Below the pieces are notes generated by a model. That model was given only the letters and a program-made list of their open reading frames with translations, was not told where the DNA came from and searched no databases. Source: Enterobacteriaceae endosymbiont of Plateumaris braccata (GTDB taxonomy: Bacteria > Pseudomonadota > Gammaproteobacteria > Enterobacterales > Enterobacteriaceae). Taken from it: a stretch of 64,000 nucleotides of DNA. A program made the position numbers and the translations under genes. Where the stretch lies: the NCBI RefSeq assembly GCF_012563325.1, contig NZ_CP046232.1, forward strand, positions 448,215 through 512,214, read 5' to 3'. Positions 1 through 10,964 of the stretch are shown here, in pieces (position 1 is the stretch's first letter; each line of letters begins with the position of its first letter).

Positions 1-1
1 A

Positions 2-1195
<1,194 letters not shown>

Positions 1196-1227
1196 TGAAT
1201 ATATTATATATAATTGGAATAATATTT

Positions 1228-1647
1228 ATGCATAAAGAATATTTTTTAAATATAATTAGTATAGAAAAAAAAATATTTTCTAATTTAGTAAAAAAAATAA
1301 AAATATCAGTAATAGAAGGTTATTTAAGCATACATCCTGGTCATATACCTTTACTAACTTTAATAAAACCAGGAGTTATATATATAACAAAAAAAAAAAA
1401 TAATGAATATTTTTATATATCTGGAGGAATATTAGAAATTAAAAAAAATCAAGTTAATATTTTGGCAGATATTGTTATAAAAGGTACTGATTTAAACGAA
1501 AATATAATTTTATCAAATAAATCTAAAATAGAAAAAAAAATTAAAAATAATATTTTTAATAAAAATTATTTAATAAATATAAAAGAATTATATAAAATTT
1601 TAGCTCAACTGAAAACAGTACAATTAACCAAAAAAAATAATACATAA
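1228..1647 (+). CDS. atpC: ATP synthase F1 subunit epsilon
   Basis: Epsilon subunit of F1, part of the central rotor stalk and an intrinsic inhibitor of ATP hydrolysis. The frame is open from an ATG overlapping the atpD stop at 1195, but that would add 11 residues with no counterpart. The ATG at 1228 (MHKEYFLNII) gives 139 residues, exactly the E. coli length, with a GGA about 11 bases upstream. Family landmarks are HPGHIPLLTLIKPG and the YISGGILEI segment of the beta-sandwich; the C-terminal helical region ends in LKTVQLTKK. It is the last gene of the atp operon. The C-terminal half is more diverged and Lys/Asn-rich than the N-terminal half. Confidence 0.95.
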   Translation: MHKEYFLNIISIEKKIFSNLVKKIKISVIEGYLSIHPGHIPLLTLIKPGVIYITKKKNNEYFYISGGILEIKKNQVNILADIVIKGTDLNENIILSNKSKIEKKIKNNIFNKNYLINIKELYKILAQLKTVQLTKKNNT

Positions 1648-1997
1648 TTTAAATTATTGTATAATTAGTTATAATAAAAATATTATTTTTAATAAATTAA
1701 TAAAATTATTATAATTTATACTTTACTTATATTAATAATATATAATAAAACTAAATTTTAATATTAATATAATATATTATAAATGATTATTAATTTTGAA
1801 ATTTAAATAATTAAAATATTATTTAACTGAAACTATATAGTTTTACTACTATAATAAAAAAATTATATTAAAATAATAATTATTTTTTTTAAAAATATTA
1901 TTTTTTTAAATCTTTATTTTATATAATATATATACATATCTATCAATAGATAATTATCTATTTTTAAGAAAATGATATTTTTAATAGGTAATAATAT
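1648..1997 (+). other. 350-bp spacer between atpC and nrdA
   Basis: Almost pure A/T sequence with no open frame, no tRNA-like segment and no remnant I could match to a gene. It must hold the atp operon terminator and the nrdAB promoter. The only distinct element is a short perfect palindrome just upstream of nrdA, listed separately. Confidence 0.6.
1945..1962. repeat. 18-bp perfect palindrome upstream of nrdA
   Basis: AATAGATAATTATCTATT reads the same on both strands and ends 35 bases before the nrdA start, a place where an operator could sit. It does not match the NrdR box or a DnaA box. In sequence this AT-rich, short palindromes arise often by chance, so a regulatory role is only a guess. 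Confidence 0.4.
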
Positions 1998-4280
1998 ATG
2001 AATAATAATTTATTTGTAACAAAAAGAAATGGGGAAATTCAATCTATAAATCTAAATAAAATTTGTATAATGCTTAAAAGGGCTGCTAAAGGATTAAAAA
2101 ACATATCTATATCAAAAGTAGAATCCATATCTTATTCACAATTTTATAAAAATATTACTACTTCTAATATTCATGATATAATTATAAAAACTACAGCAGA
2201 TCTCATTTCAGAAAAAAATCCTAATTATCAATTTATGGCTGCAAGATTAGTAATTTTTCATTTAAGAAAAAAAGCTTATGGTCAATTTAAACCACCTAAA
2301 TTATATTATCATGTTCAATTTATGATTGAACAAAAAAAATATGATAAATTTCTTTTAGAAGTTTATACAAAAAAAGAATTTAATATTATGGATAGTTTTA
2401 TTGATCATAATCGAGATATGAAATTTTCTTATGCTGCTGTTAAACAATTAGAAGGAAAATATTTAATTAAAAATAGAGTCACAGGAAAAATTTATGAAAG
2501 TGCTCAATTCTTGTATATTTTAATATCTGCATGTTTGTTCGCTAAATATCATAATTCAAAAAGGATGTCTTATATAAAAAAATTTTATAATGCTATTTCT
2601 ACATTTAAAATTTCCTTACCTACTCCTATTATGTCTGGTGTTCGTACTCCTAATAAACAATTTAGTTCATGTATTTTAATTGAATGTGATGATAATATTA
2701 ATTCTATTAATGCTACAACTAGTGCCATTATTAAATATATTTCTCATAGAGCTGGAATTGGTATTAATGCAGGACGTATTCGTGCTGAAGGTAGTCCCAT
2801 TAGAAATGGTGAAGCATTTCATACAGGATGTATTCCATTTTATAAACATTTCCAAACTGCAATAAAATCTTGTTCTCAAGGAGGAGTTAGAGGTGGTGCA
2901 GGAACACTATTTTTTCCATTATGGCATTTAGAAATTACTAATTTATTAGTATTAAAAAATAATAGAGGAACAGAAGATAATAGAGTTCGTCATGTAGATT
3001 ATGCAGTACAATTAAATAAATTATTATATAAACGTTTAATTAAGGGTAAAATTATTACATTATTTAGTCCTTCAGATGTACCAGATTTATATGAATCTTT
3101 TTTTTCAGATCAAAAAAAATTTAAGTTTCTTTATAAAAAATATGAACAAAATATTCATATACGTAAAAAAAAGCTTGCTGCTATCAATTTATTTTCATTA
3201 ATGATGCAAGAACGTACTTCTACAGGAAGAATATATATTCAAAATGTTGATCATTGCAATACACATTCTGCTTTTATACCTAATATAGCTCCAATTAGAC
3301 AATCTAATTTATGTTTAGAAATTACTCTTCCAACAAAACCATTAAATGATATTAATGATGTTAATGGAGAAATTGGACTATGTACTTTATCAGCTTTTAA
3401 TTTAGGAATAATTAATAATTTAAATGAATTAAAAACATTATCTGACTTAATAGTTAGAGCATTAAATTGTCTGTTAGATTATCAAGAATATTTGATTCCA
3501 GCAGCAAAAAATGCTGCTTTAGGAAGAAGATCTTTAGGTATAGGAGTAATTAATTTTGCTTATTATTTAGCAAAAAATAATGTTCGTTATTCTGATAATA
3601 GTGCAAATAATTTAACACATAAAACTTTTGAAGCTATTCAATATTACCTTTTAAAAGCTTCTAATAATTTAGCTAAAGAAGAAGGAGCTTGTCCTCTATT
3701 TAAAGATACTACTTATTCACAAGGAATTTTACCTATTGATACATATAAAAAATCAATTGATAATATCACAAATGAACCTTTACATTTTAATTGGGAAAAA
3801 TTAAGAAATAAAATTAAAAAATATGGTTTACGTAATTCAACTCTATCTGCTTTAATGCCATCAGAAACTTCATCTCAAATATCTAATGCAACTAATGGTA
3901 TTGAACCTCCTAGAGGATATATAAGTATAAAAACATCTAAAAATGGAGTTTTAAAACAGGTAATACCAGAATATGAAACATTAAAAGAAAAATATGAATT
4001 ATTGTGGAATATTCCTAATAATAATGGATATTTAAATTTGATTAGTTTGATGCAAAAATTTATTGATCAATCAATTTCATCAAATATCAATTATGATCCT
4101 AAAAAATTTATTAATGGTAAAATACCAATGCAACAATTATTACAAGATTTATTAAAAGCTTATCAATTAGGTATAAAAACTTTATACTATCAAAATACTA
4201 GAGATGGTGCTAAAGATAGACAAAGTGATTTAAACTTCATAGAATCAGATGTCTGTCATTATGGATCTTGTGTGATTTAA
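1998..4280 (+). CDS. nrdA: Class Ia ribonucleoside-diphosphate reductase, alpha (large) subunit
   Basis: Reduces NDPs to dNDPs, together with NrdB, to supply DNA precursors under aerobic conditions. At 760 residues it is one residue shorter than E. coli NrdA and colinear with it. The N-terminal ATP-cone (about residues 5-95) is retained, so allosteric control by dATP/ATP may persist. The active-site cysteines are visible in FSSCILIEC (C225), SNLCLEI (C439, with N437 and E441) and EIGLCTLSAFN (C462); the radical-transfer pair is in TLYYQNTRDG; the C-terminal redox pair is CHYGSC. The GGVRGG loop is intact. It is followed 36 bases later by nrdB. The ferredoxin gene yfaE, normally after nrdB, is missing. 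Confidence 0.98.
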   Translation: MNNNLFVTKRNGEIQSINLNKICIMLKRAAKGLKNISISKVESISYSQFYKNITTSNIHDIIIKTTADLISEKNPNYQFMAARLVIFHLRKKAYGQFKPPKLYYHVQFMIEQKKYDKFLLEVYTKKEFNIMDSFIDHNRDMKFSYAAVKQLEGKYLIKNRVTGKIYESAQFLYILISACLFAKYHNSKRMSYIKKFYNAISTFKISLPTPIMSGVRTPNKQFSSCILIECDDNINSINATTSAIIKYISHRAGIGINAGRIRAEGSPIRNGEAFHTGCIPFYKHFQTAIKSCSQGGVRGGAGTLFFPLWHLEITNLLVLKNNRGTEDNRVRHVDYAVQLNKLLYKRLIKGKIITLFSPSDVPDLYESFFSDQKKFKFLYKKYEQNIHIRKKKLAAINLFSLMMQERTSTGRIYIQNVDHCNTHSAFIPNIAPIRQSNLCLEITLPTKPLNDINDVNGEIGLCTLSAFNLGIINNLNELKTLSDLIVRALNCLLDYQEYLIPAAKNAALGRRSLGIGVINFAYYLAKNNVRYSDNSANNLTHKTFEAIQYYLLKASNNLAKEEGACPLFKDTTYSQGILPIDTYKKSIDNITNEPLHFNWEKLRNKIKKYGLRNSTLSALMPSETSSQISNATNGIEPPRGYISIKTSKNGVLKQVIPEYETLKEKYELLWNIPNNNGYLNLISLMQKFIDQSISSNINYDPKKFINGKIPMQQLLQDLLKAYQLGIKTLYYQNTRDGAKDRQSDLNFIESDVCHYGSCVI

Positions 4281-4316
4281 TATAATTTATTAGTTAGTAT
4301 TTTGGATAATTATAAA

Positions 4317-5447
4317 ATGAGTTATACTACTTTTTCTTATAAAAAAAATAATCAATTAAAAGAACCCATGTTTTTGGGACAATCTGTAAATATTGCTCGT
4401 TATGATCAACAAAAACATAATATTTTTGAAAAATTGATTGAAAAACAATTAAGTTTTTTCTGGAGACCTGAAGAGATAGATATATCGTGTGATCGTATTC
4501 ATTATCAAAATTTACCTAAACATGAAAAACATATATTTATTAGTAATTTAAAATATCAAACTTTATTAGATTCTATTCAAGGGAGAAGTCCAAATATAGC
4601 ATTATTACCATTAATTTCTATTCCTGAATTAGAAACTTGGGTTGAAACATGGTCTTTTTTTGAAACAATACATTCTCGTTCTTATACTTATATTATTAGA
4701 AATATTGTCAATGAACCTTCATTAGTTTTTGATGATATTGTTACAAATGAAAACATTATTTTAAGATCTAAAGATATTGTTAATTATTATGATGAACTTA
4801 TTAAAATGACAAATTATTGGCATTTATTTGGAGAAGGTGTTCATTTAATTAATGGGTCAAAAATTGTTGTTAGTTTATATGAATTAAAAAAAAAACTTTA
4901 TTTATGTTTAATGAATATTAATATACTAGAATCAATAAGATTTTATGTTAGTTTTGCATGTTCTTTTGCTTTTGCTGAAAGAGAACTAATGGAAGGTAAC
5001 GCAAAAATTATTCGTTTTATAGCACGTGATGAATATTTACATTTGATAGGAACACAATATATATTGAACGTAATGCGTCATGGTGATGAAGATATAGATA
5101 TGGCAAAAATTGCTATTGAATGTCGTTCTGAATGTTATCAATTATTTTTAAATGCTGCTACGCAAGAACAAAAATGGGCTGAATATTTATTTTCTAATGG
5201 TACTATAATAGGATTAAATAAAAAAATCTTATGTCAATATATTAAATATATTACTAATGTAAGAATGAAAAATATTGGATTACTTTTACCTTTTAAAATT
5301 AAAAAAAATCCAATACCTTGGATTAATTCCTGGTTAATTTCAGATAATGTACAAATGGCACCTCAAGAAGTAGAAGTAAGTTCTTATTTAGTTGGACAAG
5401 TTGATTCTACAGTAAATATTAAAGATTTTAGTAATTTCAAATTATAA
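4317..5447 (+). CDS. nrdB: Class Ia ribonucleoside-diphosphate reductase, beta (small) subunit
   Basis: Radical-generating subunit carrying the di-iron centre and tyrosyl radical. The frame extends to a TTG at 4302, but the ATG at 4317 ([11 protein letters not shown]) matches the E. coli N-terminus and gives exactly 376 residues; a GGAT lies about 9 bases upstream. Iron ligands and radical tyrosine are present: D84 in LLDSIQG, E115/H118/Y122 in [10 protein letters not shown]204 in [10 protein letters not shown]238/H241 in DEYLHLIG. The C-terminal tail that docks on NrdA is conserved. It is co-transcribed with nrdA and ends at a strong hairpin. Without yfaE at this locus, how the cofactor is maintained is unclear. 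Confidence 0.98.
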   Translation: MSYTTFSYKKNNQLKEPMFLGQSVNIARYDQQKHNIFEKLIEKQLSFFWRPEEIDISCDRIHYQNLPKHEKHIFISNLKYQTLLDSIQGRSPNIALLPLISIPELETWVETWSFFETIHSRSYTYIIRNIVNEPSLVFDDIVTNENIILRSKDIVNYYDELIKMTNYWHLFGEGVHLINGSKIVVSLYELKKKLYLCLMNINILESIRFYVSFACSFAFAERELMEGNAKIIRFIARDEYLHLIGTQYILNVMRHGDEDIDMAKIAIECRSECYQLFLNAATQEQKWAEYLFSNGTIIGLNKKILCQYIKYITNVRMKNIGLLLPFKIKKNPIPWINSWLISDNVQMAPQEVEVSSYLVGQVDSTVNIKDFSNFKL

Positions 5448-5453
5448 TTTCAC

Positions 5454-5487
5454 TATGACTGTTATACATTATATTATAACAGTCATA
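5454..5487. terminator. Hairpin terminator between convergent nrdB and ydgI
   Basis: A 13-base perfect stem (TATGACTGTTATA at 5454-5466 pairing with 5475-5487) with an 8-base loop starts 6 bases after the nrdB stop. The stem contains three G-C pairs, rich for this genome, and is flanked by A/T on both sides. The convergent layout suggests it ends transcription from both directions. Confidence 0.75.
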
Positions 5488-5539
5488 TAATTATATTAAT
5501 CATATTAATTAATATATTTATATATATAACAATAAATTT

Positions 5540-6931
5540 TTACTTTATTAAATAAAATAAAGAAAAAATTGATCCTAATAATAAAAAAAATAAAATGAAT
5601 TTTTCTTTATTATTTAAAAATAAAAATTTTGGATTATATCTTTTAAAAATTATTAAAAATATTAATCCTGGAGCATATAAAATTAATGATAATAATAAAT
5701 GTAAAAGTCCTGAAGCATATAATAACCATATACCATATATACAAGATCCCATCCCTATAAATATATGTAATATATTTTTATTATAGAAAGATATTTTTAA
5801 TAAATAAGCTCCAACTAAAAAATAAGGAATTAATATCATTTCAGATGATAAAATCAATAAATTGTTATAATTTAATTTTGTTAAACAGATCAAAATTAAA
5901 CATAATTGCATACTACTACTTGTAAACCAAAGTGAAAATGAAGGTGCTTTATTAAAATTTTGTTTAGAAAAACATTTAGGAAATATTCCATGTTTTGAAG
6001 CTATAAAGGGAACTTCAGCTGCCATAATTGCCCAACTTAAATAAGCTCCACAAACTGATATAATTAATCCTAAAGCTATAACAATATTACCCCAATTACC
6101 GATTAGTATCGTCATTAAACCTGCCATAGATGGATTTCTCATATTAGCTAGATCTATTCTATCAATAATTCCTAATGATAATAATGTAACTAATAAATAT
6201 ACACATAAAGCAATAAAAACCGCTAATAATGTAGCTTTGCTTATATCTTTTTTATTTTTAGCTTTAGAAGATAAAATAACTGCTCCTTCTACTCCAATAA
6301 ACACCCATAAAGTAATTAACATTGTATGTTTTACTTGTTCCCATATTGGAATACCAGATTTTATTCCAGTAAAATCAATATTGAATTTTTTAAAATTAAA
6401 AGCTAATATAGATAAAATTATAAATATAATTAATGGAAGTAATTTTCCAAAAGTAGCAATTATATTAATAATTGCAGCAGTTTGAGTACCATTTAATAAT
6501 AAAAAATGTATAGCCCAAAGTAAAATAGAAGCTGCTAATAAAGATATCCATGTATTACCACTACCAAATATTATATGATTTGAATGATCAGTAAAAAAAC
6601 TAATTGCAGAAAAAACAATAACCAAATAAGAAACATTTGCTATAACTGCACAAAGCCAATAACCCCAAGCAGAACAAAATCCAATAAGCTCTCCAAATCC
6701 ATCTTTAGCATATGAAAAAATTCCACCATCAAGATCAGGTTTTAATTTATGAAGTAATAACATTGAAACAGCTAAAAAAGTGATTCCTATACCAGTAATA
6801 ATCCATCCTATAATTAGCGCAGCAGGACTAGCAACTGCTGCCATATTTTGTGGTAAACTAAAAACACCGGCACCTAACATAGAACTAATAACTAATGCTG
6901 TTAATGATTTAAAATCTAATTTTTTATCCAA
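5540..6931 (-). CDS. ydgI: Basic amino acid antiporter of the APC family (YdgI/ArcD-like)
   Basis: Inner-membrane transporter predicted to exchange arginine for ornithine or a related cationic amino acid. Its 463 residues align along their full length with E. coli YdgI: SSMLGAGVFSLPQNMA in helix 1, PDLDGGIFSYA, GFCSAWGYWLCAVIANVSY, TLWVFIGVEGAV and SVCGAYLSWAIMAAEVPF. About 12 hydrophobic segments can be counted. Substrate is inferred from the family (TIGR00905-type arginine/ornithine antiporters) and not shown by sequence. It stands alone between nrdB (convergent) and ybgI (same strand, 119-base gap). Keeping a specific amino acid antiporter in so small a genome points to exchange with the host. 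Confidence 0.88.
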   Translation of the reverse strand: MDKKLDFKSLTALVISSMLGAGVFSLPQNMAAVASPAALIIGWIITGIGITFLAVSMLLLHKLKPDLDGGIFSYAKDGFGELIGFCSAWGYWLCAVIANVSYLVIVFSAISFFTDHSNHIIFGSGNTWISLLAASILLWAIHFLLLNGTQTAAIINIIATFGKLLPLIIFIILSILAFNFKKFNIDFTGIKSGIPIWEQVKHTMLITLWVFIGVEGAVILSSKAKNKKDISKATLLAVFIALCVYLLVTLLSLGIIDRIDLANMRNPSMAGLMTILIGNWGNIVIALGLIISVCGAYLSWAIMAAEVPFIASKHGIFPKCFSKQNFNKAPSFSLWFTSSSMQLCLILICLTKLNYNNLLILSSEMILIPYFLVGAYLLKISFYNKNILHIFIGMGSCIYGIWLLYASGLLHLLLSLILYAPGLIFLIIFKRYNPKFLFLNNKEKFILFFLLLGSIFSLFYLIK

Positions 6932-7050
6932 AATAATTCCTTTAAATATATAAAATTTATTAAAATTATTTAAATTTAAACAAAAAATATTTTAAATATT
7001 TAATTATTAAAAATAAATAATATTTTTATAAAAAATTTTTTATTATATAA

Positions 7051-7803
7051 TTAAACAGGATTATTTATGTCAATAAAATTAATTTTTAAATCATAATTAT
7101 TTTGTAACCACTTACTTAACATAATTATACCACCTTTTTCAGTAGCATGATGTCCTGCTGATATAAAATTTATACCATATTCTGTAGCAATATGTATAGT
7201 TTGTTCTGATACTTCACCTGTAAGAAAAACTTCAATATTAAAATTTACTATTTCTTCAAAAAATTTTTGTCCTGCTCCACTACACCAAGCAATATTATTT
7301 ATAATTTTGGGAGCATTTTGTCCAAAATGTAAAGGAATACGATTTAATTTATATTTAATAATATTTATTAAATCTTTTATATGTAAAGGAGGATTAAAAT
7401 TACCATAAAAAACAAAAGGATTTATTTTTTTTATAAAATTAATATTTAATAAATTTGCTAAAAAAATATTATTACTTAAATTATTATTAATATCTAATGG
7501 AATATGCCAACTATATAAATTTATATCATTAGATAATAATGTTTTTAAACGATGTCGTTTTAATCCTTTAATAATTAATGATTCGTTTTTCCAAAAATAT
7601 CCATGATGTACTATAATTGCATCAGCTTTTTTAATAACAGCTATATTTAATAAATTTTGGCATGCACTAACTCCTGTAATAATATTTGTAATATTACTTT
7701 TACCCTCTATTTGTAATCCATTAGGAACATAGTCATTTATATTAATAGAATTTAATTTTTTGTTAATAATTTTTTCTAATTCAATATTATTTATCATTTT
7801 CAT
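7051..7803 (-). CDS. ybgI: NIF3-family metal-binding protein (GTP cyclohydrolase I type 2 homologue)
   Basis: Dinuclear-metal protein of the NIF3/DUF34 family; the precise function is not settled. At 250 residues it matches E. coli YbgI (247). Metal-ligand segments are present: IIVHHGYFW, SWHIPLDI near residue 100, and the C-terminal SAGHHATEKGGI. The alignable start is either the ATG at 7803 or the one two codons later (7797, MINNIELEK), which fits E. coli slightly better; neither has a clear ribosome site. It reads away from ffh, with a 176-base divergent spacer carrying both promoters. Confidence 0.93.
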   Translation of the reverse strand: MKMINNIELEKIINKKLNSININDYVPNGLQIEGKSNITNIITGVSACQNLLNIAVIKKADAIIVHHGYFWKNESLIIKGLKRHRLKTLLSNDINLYSWHIPLDINNNLSNNIFLANLLNINFIKKINPFVFYGNFNPPLHIKDLINIIKYKLNRIPLHFGQNAPKIINNIAWCSGAGQKFFEEIVNFNIEVFLTGEVSEQTIHIATEYGINFISAGHHATEKGGIIMLSKWLQNNYDLKINFIDINNPV

Positions 7804-7979
7804 TTAAAATAAATATATATATAATACTAATAGAATTGATATTATTTTTATAAATTAAATTACTAGATTATACTTAATTATATTTATTTGTCTTTTTTTG
7901 TTATATAAATATATATTAATTATATAATATTCAAAATTTAAAATAAACAATATTTTATTAATAAAGGAATACAATATAA

Positions 7980-9356
7980 ATGTTTGAAAATTTACGTAAT
8001 AAATTATCAAGAACATTATCTAAAATAAGTAATTATGGTAGATTAACAGAAAAAAATATAAAAGATACACTAGATAAAATCTATAATAATTTATTAGAAG
8101 CAGATGTATCATTTAAAGTAGTTAATAAGATTATACATAACCTTAAAAAAGATGCTATTGGAAAAAAAATTAATGATAGTTTTACACCAGGGCAAGAACT
8201 AATTAAATTAATTAAAAATAATTTAATAAAAATCATGGGTGAATCTAATATTAATATTAACTTAGCTGTTCGACCACCAGCAGTAATTTTATTGGCAGGA
8301 TTACAAGGTGTGGGTAAAACAACTAGTGTTGTTAAATTAGCATATTTTTTAAGAAAAAAATATAAAAAAAAAATAATAGTTGCATCTACTGATATTTATA
8401 GACCTGCAGCTATGGAACAATTAAAAATTTTATCTCAACAAGTTAAAATAGATTATTATAACTCTGATAAAAATATTTCTTCAGAAAAAATTGCTCAAAA
8501 TGCACTAAATTATGCAAAAATTAATTTTTATGATATATTAATTGTAGATACGTCTGGAAGATTACATATAGATAATGATATGATGGATGAATTAAAAAAT
8601 ATTCATAATCATATTAATCCTATAGAAACTATATTTGTTGTAGACTCAATGACTGGACAAGATGCAATAAATAGTGCTAATATTTTTAATAAAATATTAC
8701 CGTTAACAGGAGTGTTTTTAACAAAAGCAGATGGTGATTCAAGAGGAGGTGCTGCTTTATCAATTAGATATATAACTGGTAAACCAATAAAATTTATTGG
8801 TACGGGAGAAAAAATAGATAAAATAGAAATTTTTTCTTCTGAAAATATTGCTATTAGAATTTTAGGAATGAAAGAAGAATTATCTTCTATTAAAGATATT
8901 GAAAATAAAATTAATAATATAAAAAATCAACAATTAATAAAAAAATTTAGAGATGAAAAACAATTTAGTATTGTTGATTTTTTAAATCAAATAGAACAAA
9001 TAAATAAAATAGGTAATAATAATATTACAAAATTAATAAATACAATGAATTTACAAAATACAAATTATGCAATTAATCCAATTTCTAATTTTATTAATAC
9101 AAATAATAACATAGCTAAAGAAACACAAACTATTATTAATTCTATGACTGCTATAGAAAAATTGAATATCAATATTATTAATTATTCAAGAAAAAAAAGA
9201 ATATCTATGGGATCTGGTATTTCTATACAAAAAATTAATGTTATTTTTAAACAATATAGTCAATTTAAATTAATATCTAAAAAAATGAAAAATAATTATG
9301 GAATAAAAAAGATGTTTCGTAACATAAAAAATTTTTTTCCTAAAAAAATTTTTTAA
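7980..9356 (+). CDS. ffh: Signal recognition particle GTPase Ffh
   Basis: Protein subunit of the signal recognition particle; with 4.5S RNA it targets nascent membrane proteins to FtsY. An N domain (1-85) and G domain are clear: GLQGVGKTT (P-loop), DTSGRLHID, TKADGDSRGG. The C-terminal M domain (from about residue 334) keeps the RNA-binding segment RKKRISMGSG but has lost most methionines of the signal-peptide groove: about 5 remain against roughly 20 in E. coli, replaced by Asn/Ile/Lys. Start ATG has AAGGA upstream. It heads the conserved ffh-rpsP-rimM-trmD-rplS block. Length 458 against 453. Confidence 0.97.
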   Translation: MFENLRNKLSRTLSKISNYGRLTEKNIKDTLDKIYNNLLEADVSFKVVNKIIHNLKKDAIGKKINDSFTPGQELIKLIKNNLIKIMGESNININLAVRPPAVILLAGLQGVGKTTSVVKLAYFLRKKYKKKIIVASTDIYRPAAMEQLKILSQQVKIDYYNSDKNISSEKIAQNALNYAKINFYDILIVDTSGRLHIDNDMMDELKNIHNHINPIETIFVVDSMTGQDAINSANIFNKILPLTGVFLTKADGDSRGGAALSIRYITGKPIKFIGTGEKIDKIEIFSSENIAIRILGMKEELSSIKDIENKINNIKNQQLIKKFRDEKQFSIVDFLNQIEQINKIGNNNITKLINTMNLQNTNYAINPISNFINTNNNIAKETQTIINSMTAIEKLNINIINYSRKKRISMGSGISIQKINVIFKQYSQFKLISKKMKNNYGIKKMFRNIKNFFPKKIF

Positions 9357-9381
9357 AATATTTAATATAAGGTATTATAAT

Positions 9382-9621
9382 ATGATAAAAATTCGTTTAT
9401 CTCGTCATGGAGTAAAAAAAAAGCCTTTTTATCAAATAGTTGTAACTAATAGCAAAAGTCCAAGAGATGGACGTTTTATTGAACGTATTGGTTATTTTAA
9501 TCCATTTTATTCAAAAAAAGCTAATAATATAAAAATTAATAAAGATAAAATTAATTTTTGGTTATCTAAAGGAGCTATTATTTCCAAAAGAGTTAATTTT
9601 TTAATTAAACATAATAATTAA
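9382..9621 (+). CDS. rpsP: 30S ribosomal protein S16
   Basis: Small-subunit assembly protein S16. It has 79 residues against 82 in E. coli, starting MIKIRLSRHGVKKKPFYQIVV, with SPRDGRFIERIGYFNP as the family signature. An AAGG ribosome site precedes the ATG. It sits 25 bases after ffh and 15 bases before rimM and is surely part of one transcript. No anomalies apart from loss of the last few residues. Confidence 0.97.
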   Translation: MIKIRLSRHGVKKKPFYQIVVTNSKSPRDGRFIERIGYFNPFYSKKANNIKINKDKINFWLSKGAIISKRVNFLIKHNN

Positions 9622-9636
9622 CAATTATTCAAATAT

Positions 9637-10170
9637 ATGAATATAATTCTAGGTCAATTTGGTTCAGTATATGGTATAAAAGGATATATAAAATTATTTT
9701 CTTATACTTCTAATAAACAAAATATTTTTATTTATAAAAATTTATTTATTATTAATAATAAATCTGAAATATTTCCAATAATTTTTAAAAAATGGATATT
9801 TAATAATAACTGTTATATTGTTAAAATTAATAATTTTAATGAACGTAATGATTTAATTAAATTAGTAAATAATAAAATTTATATTTTATATAATGATTTA
9901 ATCAAATATAAAAATATAGATGAATATTATTGGAATGATATAATTGGATGTAAAATTATTAATATAAATAATTATAAGAATTTAGGAGTAGTGAAAGATA
10001 TTATATCAACAGGTTCTAATGATGTACTTATCATAGAATCTATTATTATGTCAAAAGATAAAAAAAATATTAAAAAACAATTAATTCCTTTTATTGAAAA
10101 TCAAGTAATAAAAAATATTGATTTAATAAAAAATATTATTGAAGTTGATTGGAATTTTAATATTTATTAA
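9637..10170 (+). CDS. rimM: Ribosome maturation factor RimM
   Basis: Binds S19 and helps mature the 30S head. The 177 residues align with E. coli RimM (182): GQFGSVYGIKGYIKLFSYT at the N-terminus, EYYWNDIIGC at the start of the PRC-barrel domain, GSNDVLII and VDWNFNIY at the end. The N-terminus is shorter by about 10 residues and has no good ribosome site, so translational coupling to rpsP is likely. It is diverged and Asn/Lys-rich but intact. Confidence 0.94.
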   Translation: MNIILGQFGSVYGIKGYIKLFSYTSNKQNIFIYKNLFIINNKSEIFPIIFKKWIFNNNCYIVKINNFNERNDLIKLVNNKIYILYNDLIKYKNIDEYYWNDIIGCKIININNYKNLGVVKDIISTGSNDVLIIESIIMSKDKKNIKKQLIPFIENQVIKNIDLIKNIIEVDWNFNIY

Positions 10171-10183
10171 TATAAGAAAAATT

Positions 10184-10939
10184 ATGTGGATTGGTATTAT
10201 TAGTTTATTTCCAGAAATGTTTAAAGCAATTATTGATTATGGAATTACGAACAAAGGAATTAAAAAAAAACTTTTAACATTAAATTTTTGGAATCCTCGA
10301 GATTATACAAAAAAAAAATATCATAATGTAGATTGTAATATTTATGGAGGAGGTAGCGGGGTTATACTAAAAGCAGAACCGTTAATAAAATCTATTCATG
10401 CTGCACAATATAAAGTAAACAACTCTGCTAAGTTGTTTTATTTATCTCCTCAAGGAAAAAAAATTAATAAATCATATATAAATAATTTATTAACTTATAA
10501 AAACATAATATTACTTTGTGGTAGGTATAAAGGTATAGATGAACGTATTATAAATTATTATATCGATGAAGAAATATCTATAGGAGATTATATTCTTAGT
10601 GGAGGAGAATTGCCAGCTATGGTTTTAATTGATATTTTAACTAGATTAATTCCTGGTGTTTTAAATACAAAATCTTCAAATGATACAGATTCTTTTTTTA
10701 ATAATGGGTTATTAGATTCTCCACATTATACTAGACCAAGAATTTTAAAAAATAAAGAAAAAGTTCCAGAAATTTTACTATCAGGACATCATAAAAAAAT
10801 ACAAGAATGGAGATTACAACAATCTCTAGGTAATACATGGTTAAAAAGACCAGATTTATTTAAAAAAAAAAAATTAACAAAAGAAGAAAAAATATTATTT
10901 AATGAGTTTAAAAACAAATTGATTAAAAAAAATTTATAA
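10184..10939 (+). CDS. trmD: tRNA (guanine-37 N1)-methyltransferase
   Basis: SAM-dependent SPOUT enzyme that makes m1G37 in tRNAs with G36-G37, preventing +1 frameshifting. The frame is open from 10139 inside rimM, but the ATG at 10184 (MWIGIISLFPEMFKAI) matches the E. coli start and gives 251 residues. Knot-region motifs are LLCGRYKGIDERII and SIGDYILSGGELPAM; the catalytic Asp region is DSPHYTRP. The linker and C-terminal helices are present. It begins 13 bases after rimM. Confidence 0.97.
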   Translation: MWIGIISLFPEMFKAIIDYGITNKGIKKKLLTLNFWNPRDYTKKKYHNVDCNIYGGGSGVILKAEPLIKSIHAAQYKVNNSAKLFYLSPQGKKINKSYINNLLTYKNIILLCGRYKGIDERIINYYIDEEISIGDYILSGGELPAMVLIDILTRLIPGVLNTKSSNDTDSFFNNGLLDSPHYTRPRILKNKEKVPEILLSGHHKKIQEWRLQQSLGNTWLKRPDLFKKKKLTKEEKILFNEFKNKLIKKNL

Positions 10940-10964
10940 AATAATATAATTTTAGGAAATAATA

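Noticed and set aside
1945..1962. NrdR box upstream of nrdA
   Set aside because: The palindrome is real but does not match the NrdR consensus, and NrdR boxes come in pairs.
6237..6485. 82-codon plus-strand open frame opposite ydgI
   Set aside because: Antisense to transmembrane coding sequence, which tends to give hydrophobic open frames on the other strand.
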